From Piscinibacter caeni (GTDB lineage Bacteria; Pseudomonadota; Gammaproteobacteria; Burkholderiales; Burkholderiaceae_C), in the NCBI GenBank assembly GCA_003265685.1, contig KZ836103.1, positions 25,138 through 89,137 of the forward strand: a stretch of DNA of 64,000 nucleotides, in the 5' to 3' direction. Numbering within the stretch: the first letter of the stretch is position 1; every line of letters starts with the position of its first letter. Shown one piece after another: positions 16,296 through 25,730 of this stretch. The notes below the pieces were generated by a model that was not told the origin of the DNA, did not search any database, and saw only the letters and a program-made list of their open reading frames with translations. The translations under genes were made by a program, and so were the position numbers.

Positions 16296-18430
16296 CCGGC
16301 CCGGTAGATCCGATCGGCGTACTCGCGCAGCATGCGCGTGGCGCAGAAGCGCGGCCCGTGGGTCACTAGGCTGCGGCGCAGCATCGCCACCCAGCGCTGC
16401 GGGATGCCGTCGGCATCGCGCTCGTGGAACATCGGCACCACCTGCCGCTCGATCAGTTCGAACATCGCGTCGGCGTCGCGCCAGTCCTGCGCCGGGTGGT
16501 CTGCATCCACGCTGCCGTCGATCGCCCAGCCGTTGCTGCCGTCGTAGGCTTCGGCCCACCAGCCGTCCAGCACCGACAGCTGCAGGCCGCCACCGAGCAC
16601 GGATTTCATCCCGCTGGTGCCGCTCGCCTCGAGCGGCGGACGCGGCAGGTTGACCCACACGTCGCAGCCCGCCACCAGCTGGCCGGCGAGCGCCATGTCG
16701 TAGTCCTCCAGGAAGGCGGCGCGCCCGGCGACGCCGGGTGCGCCCTTGAGCGCGAACAGCCGGCGCACCACCTCCTTCGCGTCGTTGTCGGCCGGGTGGG
16801 CCTTGCCGGCGAAGACAATCTGCACCGGGCGTTCGCCGCCCACGAGCGCGATCGCCCGCTCGGGGCGCAATGCCACCAGGTGGAGCCGCTTGTAGGTCGC
16901 CAGCCGGCGCGCGAAGCCGATCGTCAGCCGTCCCTCGTCGAAGCCGCCGCCGCCCGCCGACGCGTAGTCGAGCGGCTCGCCACGGCGCAGGCGGTCGCCG
17001 GTCGCGCGGCTGGTGATCATCCCGACCAGGCGCCGGCGCGCCGCGCAGCGCGCGGCCCACAACTCGCCGGCGGGAATGTCGTTCACCGGCGCCCAGGTCC
17101 CGGCGTCGTCGGCGCGCGCCAGCCAGCCCGGCCCAAGGTGGCGATCGAGCAGCGTGCGCATCGGCCCCTGGAGCCAGGTCGGCACGTGCACGCCGTTGGT
17201 GACATGGTCGATCGGCACGTCCTCCGCCGCACGCCCCTGGAACAAGGGCTGCCACATGCCCCGGGCCACCTGACCGTGGCGCCGGCTCACCCCGTTGGCG
17301 TGGCGGCTGGCGCGCAGTGCCAGCGCCGTCATGCCCGAGGGCTGGTCGCGCTGGTCCGGGTCGATGCGGCCGATGGACAGGAAACGTTCGCGATCGCCGG
17401 CCAGGTCGGCGATGCGGCCCAGCATGGCCAGGATCTCGTCCCGGGCGTAGGTTTCGTTGCCGGCCGCCACCGGCGTGTGGGTGGTGAACACCACCTGCTC
17501 GCGCACGCGCTGCCAGGCCGCGGCTTCGTCGCCGGCCGGCCGTGCAGCCCGTTCCTGCGCGAGCAGCTCGAAGACGCCCAGTGCGGGGTGGCCTTCGTTG
17601 AGGTGGTAGAGGCCGGGCCGGATGCCCATCGCGCGCAACGCACGCACCCCGCCCACGCCGAGCACGGCGTACTGGGCCAGCCGGATCGCGCGGTTGCTCT
17701 CGTACAGGCGCGACGTGATCCAGCGACCGACGGGGCTGTTCTCGGGGCGGTCGCTGTCGAGCAGGTAGAGCGGCACGCGCCCCACGTCGACGCGCCACAC
17801 CTGCACGACGACGTCCTCGTCGTCGACGGGCACCGTCACCGTCAGCGGCCGGCCATCGGCACCGGTGACCTTCACGCACGGCAGCCGCTCGGGATCGGCG
17901 TCGAGCCAGTACTCGTGCTGGAAGCCGGTGACGTCGATGCGCTGGTGAAAGTAGCCGGTGCGGTACATCAGGCCGACGCCAACCATGGGCAGGCCGAGGT
18001 CCGAGGCCTCCTTCAGGATGTCGCCGGCCAGGATGCCCAGCCCGCCCGAGTAGATGGGCAAGGAGCCATGCACACCGAACTCGGCGCAGCAGAAGGCCAC
18101 CGGATGCTGCGGGCCGATCGCCCCCTCGCGCCACGGCCGCCGGCGATCGTCGTGCAGCTCGCTCGCCAGGCGTTCGACCCGCGCCACCAACGCTGCATCG
18201 CCGTCGGCCTGCTCGAGCTGCCGGCGCCCCACCTCGGTGAGCAGCCGCCTCGGGTTGGCGCCGGTGCGTGCCCAGCAGTCGGCGTCGATGGACCGGAAAG
18301 TCGCGTCTCCCTCGGCCGACCATGCCCAGCGGTAGTTGTAGGCGATCTGCGCCAGCGGCCTCAGCCGCTCGGGCAAGGCACGGCCCAGTTCGGCCACGGC
18401 ACGTTCGATGTCGGCGTCACCAGCAAACAT
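16292..18430 (-). CDS. glgP: Alpha-glucan (glycogen) phosphorylase, short type
   Basis: A 712-residue GT35 phosphorylase of the short alpha-glucan family, which lacks the long N-terminal regulatory part of E. coli-type enzymes. Visible motifs include VAFCCAEFGVHGSLPIYSGG near the N-terminus, THTPVAAGNE, GFARRLATYKR, and the PLP-lysine region EASGTSGMKSVLGG with K609. It releases glucose-1-phosphate from glycogen or maltodextrin. The ATG at 18430 was chosen over an upstream start because MFAGDADIERAVAELGRALP fits the family N-terminus. Its last codons lie inside the inverted-repeat element. Confidence 0.9.
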   Translation of the reverse strand: MFAGDADIERAVAELGRALPERLRPLAQIAYNYRWAWSAEGDATFRSIDADCWARTGANPRRLLTEVGRRQLEQADGDAALVARVERLASELHDDRRRPWREGAIGPQHPVAFCCAEFGVHGSLPIYSGGLGILAGDILKEASDLGLPMVGVGLMYRTGYFHQRIDVTGFQHEYWLDADPERLPCVKVTGADGRPLTVTVPVDDEDVVVQVWRVDVGRVPLYLLDSDRPENSPVGRWITSRLYESNRAIRLAQYAVLGVGGVRALRAMGIRPGLYHLNEGHPALGVFELLAQERAARPAGDEAAAWQRVREQVVFTTHTPVAAGNETYARDEILAMLGRIADLAGDRERFLSIGRIDPDQRDQPSGMTALALRASRHANGVSRRHGQVARGMWQPLFQGRAAEDVPIDHVTNGVHVPTWLQGPMRTLLDRHLGPGWLARADDAGTWAPVNDIPAGELWAARCAARRRLVGMITSRATGDRLRRGEPLDYASAGGGGFDEGRLTIGFARRLATYKRLHLVALRPERAIALVGGERPVQIVFAGKAHPADNDAKEVVRRLFALKGAPGVAGRAAFLEDYDMALAGQLVAGCDVWVNLPRPPLEASGTSGMKSVLGGGLQLSVLDGWWAEAYDGSNGWAIDGSVDADHPAQDWRDADAMFELIERQVVPMFHERDADGIPQRWVAMLRRSLVTHGPRFCATRMLREYADRIYRAG

Positions 18431-18477
18431 GGTCCCCCCCTCGGTTGCGACCCGCAGGCACACGCATGCGCCGCCCG

Positions 18478-18939
18478 TCAAGCGGCGCCGCCCCTTCGTC
18501 CGGCCTGCGCCAGGGTCTCCCGGTCGATCCGCCAGTGCGCCAGTGCGTGGCCGAACACGAGGCGCGCACCATGGGTCACCAGAGCGTCATCCTCCATCGC
18601 CGCCGCGGCCAGGCGGCAGACCAGAAGGCGATCGTCCGGGCGGCGCACAGCATCGACCAGGGCTTCGATCTGCACGATGTCCTCGTCGGACAGCCACGAA
18701 CGTTCGCACAGCCCTGGCGCGATGCGGCAGCTGCAGTCGCGGGCAAGTTCGATGAACCGCGTGCGACTCACCCCGAGCAGGTCGAAGGCACGGAGGTCGT
18801 CGAGCAGGCCCAGCGCGCGCTCGGTCACCGATCCGTCGGCGGACAGGATCAGCGCCAGAACCTGCGCAGGCGCATCGGCTTCGGCGAAATCACGCACCTC
18901 CATGTCGGCACCCCCGGGCCAGTCACTGGCCAATGGCAT
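18478..18939 (-). CDS. Hypothetical protein
   Basis: A 153-residue, mainly helical acidic protein with two cysteine-containing stretches (ARDCSCRIAPGLC). I do not recognise the family. It lies 47 bases upstream of the phosphorylase gene on the same strand and may be co-transcribed. An internal ATG (MEVRDFAEADAP) is an alternative start. Confidence 0.55.
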   Translation of the reverse strand: MPLASDWPGGADMEVRDFAEADAPAQVLALILSADGSVTERALGLLDDLRAFDLLGVSRTRFIELARDCSCRIAPGLCERSWLSDEDIVQIEALVDAVRRPDDRLLVCRLAAAAMEDDALVTHGARLVFGHALAHWRIDRETLAQAGRRGGAA

Positions 18940-18980
18940 CGAATATCACCGCCCGGCGCCGGTCGCGTTGAGGAATCTCA

Positions 18981-19600
18981 ATGCCCGCCGCGAGCAACAG
19001 CGCCCGCGGCCGGATCGCTCGACAGCGTCGCCGCCTGCCGTGCACGCGTCCGCGAGGACCTTCTCGACGGCTACGACGAAGAGCTCGAGATGGAAATCGA
19101 GGACCGCTCGGTCGACGACGCGCTGGCCGGGGTCGAGGGCGAGGGCGCGCGCGGCGCGATCAAGCGCATCACGCAGCGCCCGAACCCGCGCGTGTGCCGG
19201 GTCGTCGCGCTGCCGGCCCCCAACGACCGCGAGAAGACGCAGTGGTACTTCCAGCGCTACGCGCCGCACCTGCCGGCCGGCGGCGAGATCGTGCTGTTCG
19301 ACCGCAGCTGGTACAACCGCGCCGGCGTCGAGCGCGTGATGGGCTTCTGCACCGAGGACGACGTGGAGGAGTTCTTCCGCTCGGTGCCCGAGTTCGAGCG
19401 CACCCACATCGCCGAGGCGCCCTGGTGAGTGGTGCAGGCGGTGGACAAGAAACGTGCGCGGCCGAACTGCATCGCGCACCTGCTCGAGCAGTTCGACCAT
19501 CACGATGTCGAGCGCGACGAGATCCAGCTGCCGGCGCGGCCCGTGCCCACCGGGCACACCCGCAGCCTCGGGCGGCGCCGCCGCCGCGGGACCCTGTCGA
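18981..19600 (+). pseudogene. ppk2: Polyphosphate kinase 2 (PPK2) remnant
   Basis: Recognisable PPK2 pieces in order: LDGYDEELEMEIEDRSVDD, then IKRITQRPNPRVCRVVALPA, then EIVLFDRSWYNRAGVERVMG, then VPEFER joined directly to THIAEAPW, a TGA at 19426-19428, and VVQAVDKKRARPNCIAHLLE in the same frame. The segment with the Walker A (GRDAAGKGG in relatives) is missing between the first and second pieces, and about 70 codons with the lid region are missing after VPEFER. The TGA replaces a conserved Trp codon. The intact enzyme phosphorylates nucleotides with polyphosphate; this copy cannot. The start region also looks frameshifted and the 3' end is approximate. Confidence 0.85.
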
Positions 19601-19605
19601 CGCGG

Positions 19606-21150
19606 CTATGGCGCGAGCTTGAACACGGCCACCGCACTCACCAGCTGCGCGGCCTGGGCCTTCAGGCTCTCGGCCGCCGCCGCCGACTCTTCCACCAGGG
19701 CCGCGTTCTGTTGCGTGACCTGATCCATCTGGCTCACGGCTTCGCCGACCTGCGTCACGCCGGCGCTCTGCTCGGTGCTGGCGGCGCTGATCTCGCCCAT
19801 GATGTCGGTGACCCGCCGGATGGAGTTCACCACCGCCTGCATCGTGGCGCCGGCCTGGTCGACCAGGGTGGTGCCCTGCTCCACGCGCTCGACGCTGTCG
19901 GAGATCAGCGCCTTGATTTCCTTGGCCGCCTCGGCACTGCGCTGCGCCAGGTTGCGCACCTCCGAGGCGACGACCGCGAAACCGCGCCCCTGCTCGCCTG
20001 CGCGTGCGGCTTCCACCGCGGCGTTCAGCGCCAGGATGTTGGTCTGGAACGCGATGCTGTCGATCACGCCGATGATGTCGACGACCTTGCGCGAGCTGTC
20101 GTTGATGCCCTTCATGGTGTCGACGACACGGCCCACCACCTCGCCGCCGCTGACGGCCACGGTCGAAGCGCTGAGCGCGAGCTGGTTCGCCTGCCGCGCG
20201 TTGTCGGCGTTCTGCTTGACGGTGCTCGAGAGCTGCTCCATCGACGCGGCGGTCTGTTCCAGCGCGCTCGCCTGCTCCTCCGTGCGCGCGCTGAGGTCGT
20301 TGTTGCCCTGGGCGATCTGTGCCGAGGCCGTGGCCACGCCCTCGGAGTTCTGGCGAACGCCGGAGACCACGCGCGCCAGGTTGCCCTGCATGGCCGACAG
20401 CGCCTGCAGCAGCTTCGCGACCTCGTCTTCCCCTTCGGTGCGGATGGCCGTCGTCAGGTCACCCTGGGCCACCGCGTTCGAGGCCTGCACGGCATGATCG
20501 AGCGAACGCGAGATGCCGCGGACCAGGAAGAAGCCGAATCCCAGGGCGAACAGCAGGCCGGCCGCGATGGACGCGATCGACACCCCGCGGATGGTGACGT
20601 AGCGCGCCATGGCCGCGTCGTACGCGCGCCTGCCTTCATCGAGCTGGAACTGCATCAACGCCTTGATGCCGGCGCCCACCGGCACGTAGAGCGGCCGGAC
20701 CGCCTCCACCACCAGCCGCTGCGCCTCCTTCGTGTCGTTGGAACGCAGCGCCGCCAGCGTCGGCTTCAGCCCCTCGACGACGAACTTGCGGCGGCTCTCG
20801 GCAAAGCCTTGCGCCAGCGCTTCCTCGTCCGGCGACAGCGTGTTGGCCCGGTACGCCTCCCACAGCCGGGTGATCTCGGCGATGTTGGACTCGACCTCGT
20901 TCGTGTTCGCGGCGATCACCTCCGGGGTCGGCGTGACCAGCGAGACCGCGATGGCGAGCCGGTTGCGCAACAGCCGCGCCTCGATCTCCGCCACCTGCCC
21001 CATCGGCACCGTGCGGTGCTCGTACACCGACAGGAGCGCGGCGTTGGTCTGCGAGATGCCGAACAGCCCGATCGCACCGATGCCGACCAGCAGCAACGAC
21101 AGCACGCCGATCAGCACGATCATGCGGGTGGAAATCTTCAGCGAGTTCAT
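19606..21150 (-). CDS. Methyl-accepting chemotaxis protein
   Basis: A 514-residue receptor: TM1 at about 9-31, a four-helix-bundle periplasmic domain (about 32-187), TM2 at about 190-212, a HAMP domain, then the signalling domain with the hairpin-tip sequence [22 protein letters not shown] in shortened form [20 protein letters not shown]. The C-terminus (AVFKLAP) has no CheR-binding pentapeptide. The start at 21150 gives [19 protein letters not shown]. The ligand is unknown. It stands alone, without che genes nearby. Confidence 0.92.
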   Translation of the reverse strand: MNSLKISTRMIVLIGVLSLLLVGIGAIGLFGISQTNAALLSVYEHRTVPMGQVAEIEARLLRNRLAIAVSLVTPTPEVIAANTNEVESNIAEITRLWEAYRANTLSPDEEALAQGFAESRRKFVVEGLKPTLAALRSNDTKEAQRLVVEAVRPLYVPVGAGIKALMQFQLDEGRRAYDAAMARYVTIRGVSIASIAAGLLFALGFGFFLVRGISRSLDHAVQASNAVAQGDLTTAIRTEGEDEVAKLLQALSAMQGNLARVVSGVRQNSEGVATASAQIAQGNNDLSARTEEQASALEQTAASMEQLSSTVKQNADNARQANQLALSASTVAVSGGEVVGRVVDTMKGINDSSRKVVDIIGVIDSIAFQTNILALNAAVEAARAGEQGRGFAVVASEVRNLAQRSAEAAKEIKALISDSVERVEQGTTLVDQAGATMQAVVNSIRRVTDIMGEISAASTEQSAGVTQVGEAVSQMDQVTQQNAALVEESAAAAESLKAQAAQLVSAVAVFKLAP

Positions 21151-21386
21151 CGAGTGTCTCCAGGGCCGACGAGGACGGTGGGACAGGCACGGGCGCGAGG
21201 CCGTGGAACGGGCATGGGTCCGATCCGCGGCGGTCTCGCGCTGTCCTGCCGGGCTCCCTGGGGTTGCTTCTTCGATGTGATTCAAGCTTAGTCAAGCTGC
21301 ATCAAACGTGGCCCGGATAAGTCGCCCAAAGTCGGTGCAATTCGTCGCCTTGGTCGTCTTTGTTGTGCACGTTCGTTCCCCGCCGC

Positions 21387-23267
21387 TCAGCCCGGCACCG
21401 GGCCCCAGGCCTTGAGCGCGCGCAGCAGCGGGCGCTTCTTGGACTGGTGGCCCTCCATGCGGCGCAGCACGTCGTCGAGCGTGTGCATCGCCTCGAGGAT
21501 GTGCGGTCCCTTGTTCAGCATCACGCACTCGGCGCGTTCGCCCATCGCCGCGTCGGTGATCTCGGCGCGCGACGGCCGGCCCGTCCTGGCCAGGCCCTCC
21601 AGAACCTGGGTGGCCCAGACCACCGGCAGGTGCGCCGCCTCGCAGGCCCAGAGGATCTCTTCCTGCACCTCGGCCAGGCGCTCGAAGCCGCACTCCACCG
21701 CCAGGTCGCCGCGCGCGATCATCACGCCGGCGGCCTCGCCGGCCATCGCGGCAAACAGCATCTCGGGCAGGTGCTCGAAGCCGCGCCGCGTCTCGATCTT
21801 CAGCACCAGGCCGTGCGCGCCCGCGCCGCGCCGCGCCAGCTCGGCACGCAGCGCCTGCACGTCCGCGGCGCCCTGGGCGAACGACAGGCCGACCAGGTCG
21901 GCCTGCTGCGCCACCAGGTCGAGGTCGGCCAGGTCCTCGGGGGTCAGCGCCGGCAGCTCGAACCGGCTGTCGGGCAGGTTGATGCCCTTGTCGGCGCCCA
22001 GCGTGGCGCCGGCCTCGGCGATGTCGGTGATCTCCACGTCGACGCCGCGCGCGGCCACGCGCCGCACCACGCCGCCGATGCGTCCGTCGTCGAACCAGAC
22101 CCGCTCGCCCTTGGCCAGGCTGCCCAGGACCTCGGGCAGCGTGCAGGCGATGCCGGCCGGCCGCACGCGGCCTTCGTCCGAGCCGTGGCTGGCGTCGTGG
22201 CCCAGGCCGTCGCGCAGCAGGCGCAGCGTGTCGCCGCGCTGCAGGCTGATGCGGCCGGGCCTGGCGGGCAGGTCGGCGAGCAGCGTGTCGCGCGGCTGCG
22301 CGCCATGGCGCTGCAGGCGCAGGCGCGTCTGCGGCGTCAGGTAGGCGCTGCGCTCGCATTGCAGCAGCACGCCGCCGGAGCGCTCGTCCACCACCGTCAG
22401 GCGGCGCTCGGCGCCGCGCGCGTCGACCAGCTCGACCCGGTCGCCCGGGTGCAGCTGGGCCAGCCAGTCCGGCGCCACGCCGAGCGTCAGTTGCGCGCCG
22501 TGCACCGGGGCCTCCAGGCCGCGCGCGCGCAGCCCGAGCAGGGCCGGCGCGGTGACGCGGCCGAAGGCGTCGCGCTGCGGGCGCAGCTTGACCACCGGCG
22601 GGCCGGGCGCGATCGGCCCGGTGCGGATCTTCGGGCCGGCCAGGTCCATCAGCACCTGCACCGGGCGGTTCGCCGCGGCGGCCGCGCGGCGCACCTGCGC
22701 GGCCATCGCCGCCCAGCACAATGCGTCGTCATGGGCGCAGTTGATGCGGGCCACGTCCATGCCGGAGCGCACAAGCGCATCGACCAGCGCCGCGTCGTGC
22801 GCCGCCTCGGTCGGCAGCGTGACCATCATGCGCACGCGCCGGCCGGCCGGCGGCGGCCCGAACAGCCGCTGCGCCTGCCGGTCGAGCAGGGCGCGGCCGC
22901 GGCGGAAGCCGGCCGGCTCGTCGTCCAGCGGCTGCCAGGGGCGGCCCAGCAGCACGTGCAGCAGGCCGATCACCTTGTCGAGGTTGGCCATCACGTGGCT
23001 CTCGGCACGCCCGAGCGAGGACAGGCCGAGCCGCGCCAGCCGGTCCTGCAGGCCGCGCGCGTCGACGCTGCGCATCGCCAGGTAATGCGCGAGGTTGCGC
23101 GCGCTGGCCGCCTGCGAGGGGTGCACGGCGGCGATCCAGCCGGCCAGGCGCTGCTCGCAATCGGCCATCGCGCGGCGCAGCCCCTGCAGCTCGACCAGCA
23201 GCGCCTGGCATTCGGCGCGCTCCCAGGCCGCCTCGCGCGGCAGGCCCGTCTCGACGCTGTGTTCCAT
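21387..23267 (-). CDS. Pyruvate kinase-like protein with N-terminal extension
   Basis: A 626-residue protein. Residues about 1-140 form a helical extension not found in standard pyruvate kinase. The catalytic barrel follows: MVTLPTEAAHD, SGMDVARINCAHDD, VLMDLAGPKIRTG, the lysine motif VLKIETRRGFEHLPEM, and GVMIARGDLAVE. The lid region between GPKIRTG and KGINLPDS is about twice the usual size. The protein ends soon after the barrel (MLNKGPHILEAM), with no room for the C-terminal allosteric domain. It probably makes pyruvate and ATP from phosphoenolpyruvate, but regulation or substrate may differ. Confidence 0.8.
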   Translation of the reverse strand: MEHSVETGLPREAAWERAECQALLVELQGLRRAMADCEQRLAGWIAAVHPSQAASARNLAHYLAMRSVDARGLQDRLARLGLSSLGRAESHVMANLDKVIGLLHVLLGRPWQPLDDEPAGFRRGRALLDRQAQRLFGPPPAGRRVRMMVTLPTEAAHDAALVDALVRSGMDVARINCAHDDALCWAAMAAQVRRAAAAANRPVQVLMDLAGPKIRTGPIAPGPPVVKLRPQRDAFGRVTAPALLGLRARGLEAPVHGAQLTLGVAPDWLAQLHPGDRVELVDARGAERRLTVVDERSGGVLLQCERSAYLTPQTRLRLQRHGAQPRDTLLADLPARPGRISLQRGDTLRLLRDGLGHDASHGSDEGRVRPAGIACTLPEVLGSLAKGERVWFDDGRIGGVVRRVAARGVDVEITDIAEAGATLGADKGINLPDSRFELPALTPEDLADLDLVAQQADLVGLSFAQGAADVQALRAELARRGAGAHGLVLKIETRRGFEHLPEMLFAAMAGEAAGVMIARGDLAVECGFERLAEVQEEILWACEAAHLPVVWATQVLEGLARTGRPSRAEITDAAMGERAECVMLNKGPHILEAMHTLDDVLRRMEGHQSKKRPLLRALKAWGPVPG

Positions 23268-23417
23268 GCGCAGGGAGTCTGGCCGCGCCGGATGACGCGT
23301 GCGTGACGGCCCGCCCCGCGCGGCATTGAGCCGGCTCAAGCTCCCTGCGCCGCCCGCGCGGTCTGCCACGTGCAGGCCGCCCGGCAGGACAACGTCGTCG
23401 CCGAGGACGATCCGGTC

Positions 23418-23786
23418 TCACGCCTTCACTTCGACCACCTGTTCGAAGCCGCCGAAGATCATGCGCTTGCCGTCGAAGGGCATGGGAGGATTGCCGGGCG
23501 TGGACGGGTCCATGCGGGGATCCTCGATCATCTTCTTCATGGCGGCGTCGCGCGTGGCCTTGTCCGGCCACTCGACCCACGAGAAGGCCACCGTCTCATC
23601 GGCCGTCGCCTGCACCGCGCGGCGAAAGTCGGTGACCTTGCCGTCGGGCACGTCGTCGCCCCAGCTCTCGATCACACGAATCGCGCCCAGTTCGATGAAC
23701 AAGGCATCGAAATGCTGCGCGTGCTCGATGAACTTCTGCTTGTTGGCAGTGGGAACCGCGATCACGAAGCCGTCGATGTAGGACAT
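23418..23786 (-). CDS. DUF1428 family protein (YbaA-like)
   Basis: A 122-residue protein with the DUF1428 pattern: MSYIDGFVIAVPTANKQKF, ESWGDDVPDGKVTDF and MPFDGKRMIFGGFE. It belongs to the dimeric alpha/beta-barrel superfamily; its function is unknown. It lies in a group of small stress-type genes but on its own, with about 100 bases to the next gene. Confidence 0.9.
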   Translation of the reverse strand: MSYIDGFVIAVPTANKQKFIEHAQHFDALFIELGAIRVIESWGDDVPDGKVTDFRRAVQATADETVAFSWVEWPDKATRDAAMKKMIEDPRMDPSTPGNPPMPFDGKRMIFGGFEQVVEVKA

Positions 23787-23880
23787 GCCTGAACTCCTGT
23801 GGGGTTGACCGGTCGGACGCACCCGTCCGAGGACGCGTCGTACGTTCTCGACGAGCGAACGGTAGCCGATTCGACACCGG

Positions 23881-24513
23881 TCATTCAGCGCCGCTGCCGG
23901 CCCCCCGTTTCAGGCGCTCCACCTCGGCGAGGAGCGCGGCGATGCGGCGGTCGCGCGACTCGATGGCCTCCCGCACGGCCGCGGCGTCGATGCGCTGCGG
24001 AATGTGCTGGGGGCAGTTCACGTCCCACGCCGTGACGGTGAAGAGCACGACGTGTTCGGGCCGCGCTCGGTAGCCCGGCGGCATCAGTCGACGCTTCAGC
24101 GCCTCGTCGCCTTCCACGATGCGCGCCGTGCCCCACACCTTGATGCGGCGCTGGTGGGCGTAGTCGATCAGGAACAGCTGCGCCTTGGGGTTCTCCTCGA
24201 GATTGCCCTGGCTGATGTACTGGCGGTTGCCCGCGTAGTCCACGAAGCCGATGGTGTGTTCGTCCAGCACGCGCAGAAAGCCGGGCGGCCCGCCGCGGTG
24301 CTGCATGTAGGGCTGCCCGTCGGCACTGGCCGTGGCGAGGAACACGCTCGTCTGGGATTCGATCTCGTGCTTCAGTTCGTCCGTGATGGTCTGTTCCCAG
24401 GAGCCACCGGCTTCCATGCGCGCGTAGGCAGTGCGCGAGCCCTTGCGGGCCTGGACCGCCTTCACGGTCTTGCTGAACGCCACGTCGCTGGCGAAGGACC
24501 GGGTGTCTGCCAT
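23881..24513 (-). CDS. Pyridoxamine 5'-phosphate oxidase family protein
   Basis: A 210-residue flavin-binding split-barrel protein. TSVFLATASADGQPYMQHRG and NRQYISQGNLEENPKAQLF are typical of the PNPOx-like group that uses FMN or a related flavin. It ends in a charged helix (ESRDRRIAALLAEVERLK) that may dimerise. It starts 2 bases after the DUF1348 gene ends, so the two form an operon. The substrate is unknown. Confidence 0.85.
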   Translation of the reverse strand: MADTRSFASDVAFSKTVKAVQARKGSRTAYARMEAGGSWEQTITDELKHEIESQTSVFLATASADGQPYMQHRGGPPGFLRVLDEHTIGFVDYAGNRQYISQGNLEENPKAQLFLIDYAHQRRIKVWGTARIVEGDEALKRRLMPPGYRARPEHVVLFTVTAWDVNCPQHIPQRIDAAAVREAIESRDRRIAALLAEVERLKRGAGSGAE

Positions 24514-24515
24514 GG

Positions 24516-24980
24516 TCACAGTCCGAGCTCGCTCAGACCCGCATGGTCGTCGGGGCGGCGCCCCGCCGGCCACTGGAAGAGGCGCTCGCCGGCCGTGATG
24601 GCCAGGTCGTTGATGCTCGCGATCCGCGTGTGCATCAGCCCGTCGCCATCGAAGGCCCAGTTCTCGTTGCCGTAGCTTCGGAACCACTGGCCATCGGCGT
24701 CATGCCATTCGTAGGCGAAACGCACCGCGATGCGGTCTTCCCGGAACGCCCACAGCTCCTTGACGAGCCGGTAGTCGAGTTCGCGCTGCCACTTCGCCGT
24801 GAGGAAGGCCTCGATCGCCGGGCGGCCCTGCAGGAAGGTCGATCGATTGCGCCAGCGGCTGTCCGGCGTGTAGGCCAGCGCCACGCGCGCGGGGTCACGG
24901 CTGTTCCATGCGTCCTCGGCCAGTCGCACCTTCTGGCGCGCGGTCTCGAGCGTGTACGGGGGCAGGGGTGGTCGGGGCAT
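24516..24980 (-). CDS. DUF1348 / NTF2-like protein
   Basis: A 154-residue protein with the DUF1348 signature: [32 protein letters not shown] and [20 protein letters not shown]. It adopts the NTF2-like cone fold; no enzyme activity is established. It is paired with the PNPOx-like gene, an arrangement common in proteobacteria. Confidence 0.9.
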   Translation of the reverse strand: MPRPPLPPYTLETARQKVRLAEDAWNSRDPARVALAYTPDSRWRNRSTFLQGRPAIEAFLTAKWQRELDYRLVKELWAFREDRIAVRFAYEWHDADGQWFRSYGNENWAFDGDGLMHTRIASINDLAITAGERLFQWPAGRRPDDHAGLSELGL

Positions 24981-25063
24981 GGCAGGGTCTCCGGTGAAAT
25001 GGCCAGGGCCGGTGGGGCCGGCGCAGCTGCCGCCGCGCCGCCGCGCCGAAGGGGTTTGCCGGC

Positions 25064-25612
25064 TCAGGCAGCCAGGGCCTGGGCGACGGGGAAGTCGATC
25101 TCCGTCTGCGCCACCGAGTTGATGTAGTTGGTCCAGGTGTTCAGGGCCACGTGCTGGACGATCTCGACGATCTGGGCATCGTCGTAGCCGGCCATGCGCA
25201 CGCCCTGCACGTCGGCATCGGACACGTGCCCGCGTTCGCGCACCACCTTCGTCGCGAAGCGCACCGCGGCGTCGGCCTTCGGGTCGAGCGAACCGCCGTG
25301 CCGGTTGGCCGCGATCTCGGCATCGCTCAGCTTCGCGAGGTTCTTGCCCAGAAAGCTGTGGGCCGACAGGCAGTAGCCGCAGTCGTTGATCTGGGCGACG
25401 GCGAGTGCGATGCGTTCGCGGGTCTGGGCCGGCAGGCTGCCCTTGGCCAGCGCGCCGGACATGCCGAGGTAACCCTCCAGCGCCGCCGGGCTGTTGGCAA
25501 CGAGGCGGAACAGGTTCGGCACGCTACCGATCTGCTTGTTGACGGCTTCGAGCTGCGGGCGCGCCGATGCGGGAGCGGCGTCGATGCTGGCAGGGGTGTC
25601 GAGTCGGGACAT
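25064..25612 (-). CDS. Carboxymuconolactone decarboxylase family protein (AhpD-like peroxidase)
   Basis: A 182-residue protein with the AhpD-type redox motif [15 protein letters not shown] (CxxC followed by His three residues on). Such proteins are alkylhydroperoxidase-like antioxidants rather than true decarboxylases. It is divergent from the LysR gene at 25731, which probably controls it. The ATG at 25612 gives [14 protein letters not shown]; the longer upstream frame has no support. Confidence 0.87.
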   Translation of the reverse strand: MSRLDTPASIDAAPASARPQLEAVNKQIGSVPNLFRLVANSPAALEGYLGMSGALAKGSLPAQTRERIALAVAQINDCGYCLSAHSFLGKNLAKLSDAEIAANRHGGSLDPKADAAVRFATKVVRERGHVSDADVQGVRMAGYDDAQIVEIVQHVALNTWTNYINSVAQTEIDFPVAQALAA

Positions 25613-25668
25613 GGTGTGCTCTCCAAGGGGTTCGGTTGGGGCCGGCGAATCCGGTGAGGAGACTGTAG

Positions 25669-25710
25669 ATATTCCCGTTCTGGACAACTAGACTAGTCTG
25701 ATTGGAATAT
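25669..25710. promoter_or_regulatory. Nested palindromes in the divergent LysR/AhpD-like promoter region
   Basis: ATATTCC at 25669-25675 is mirrored by GGAATAT at 25704-25710, and between them lies the perfect palindrome AGACTAGTCT (25690-25699). The site sits 20 bases before the LysR start and overlaps the expected promoter of both genes. It is AT-richer than the surroundings, as expected for a LysR-type control region. Confidence 0.5.
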
Positions 25711-25730
25711 TTCTACCGAAAACCGGAACT

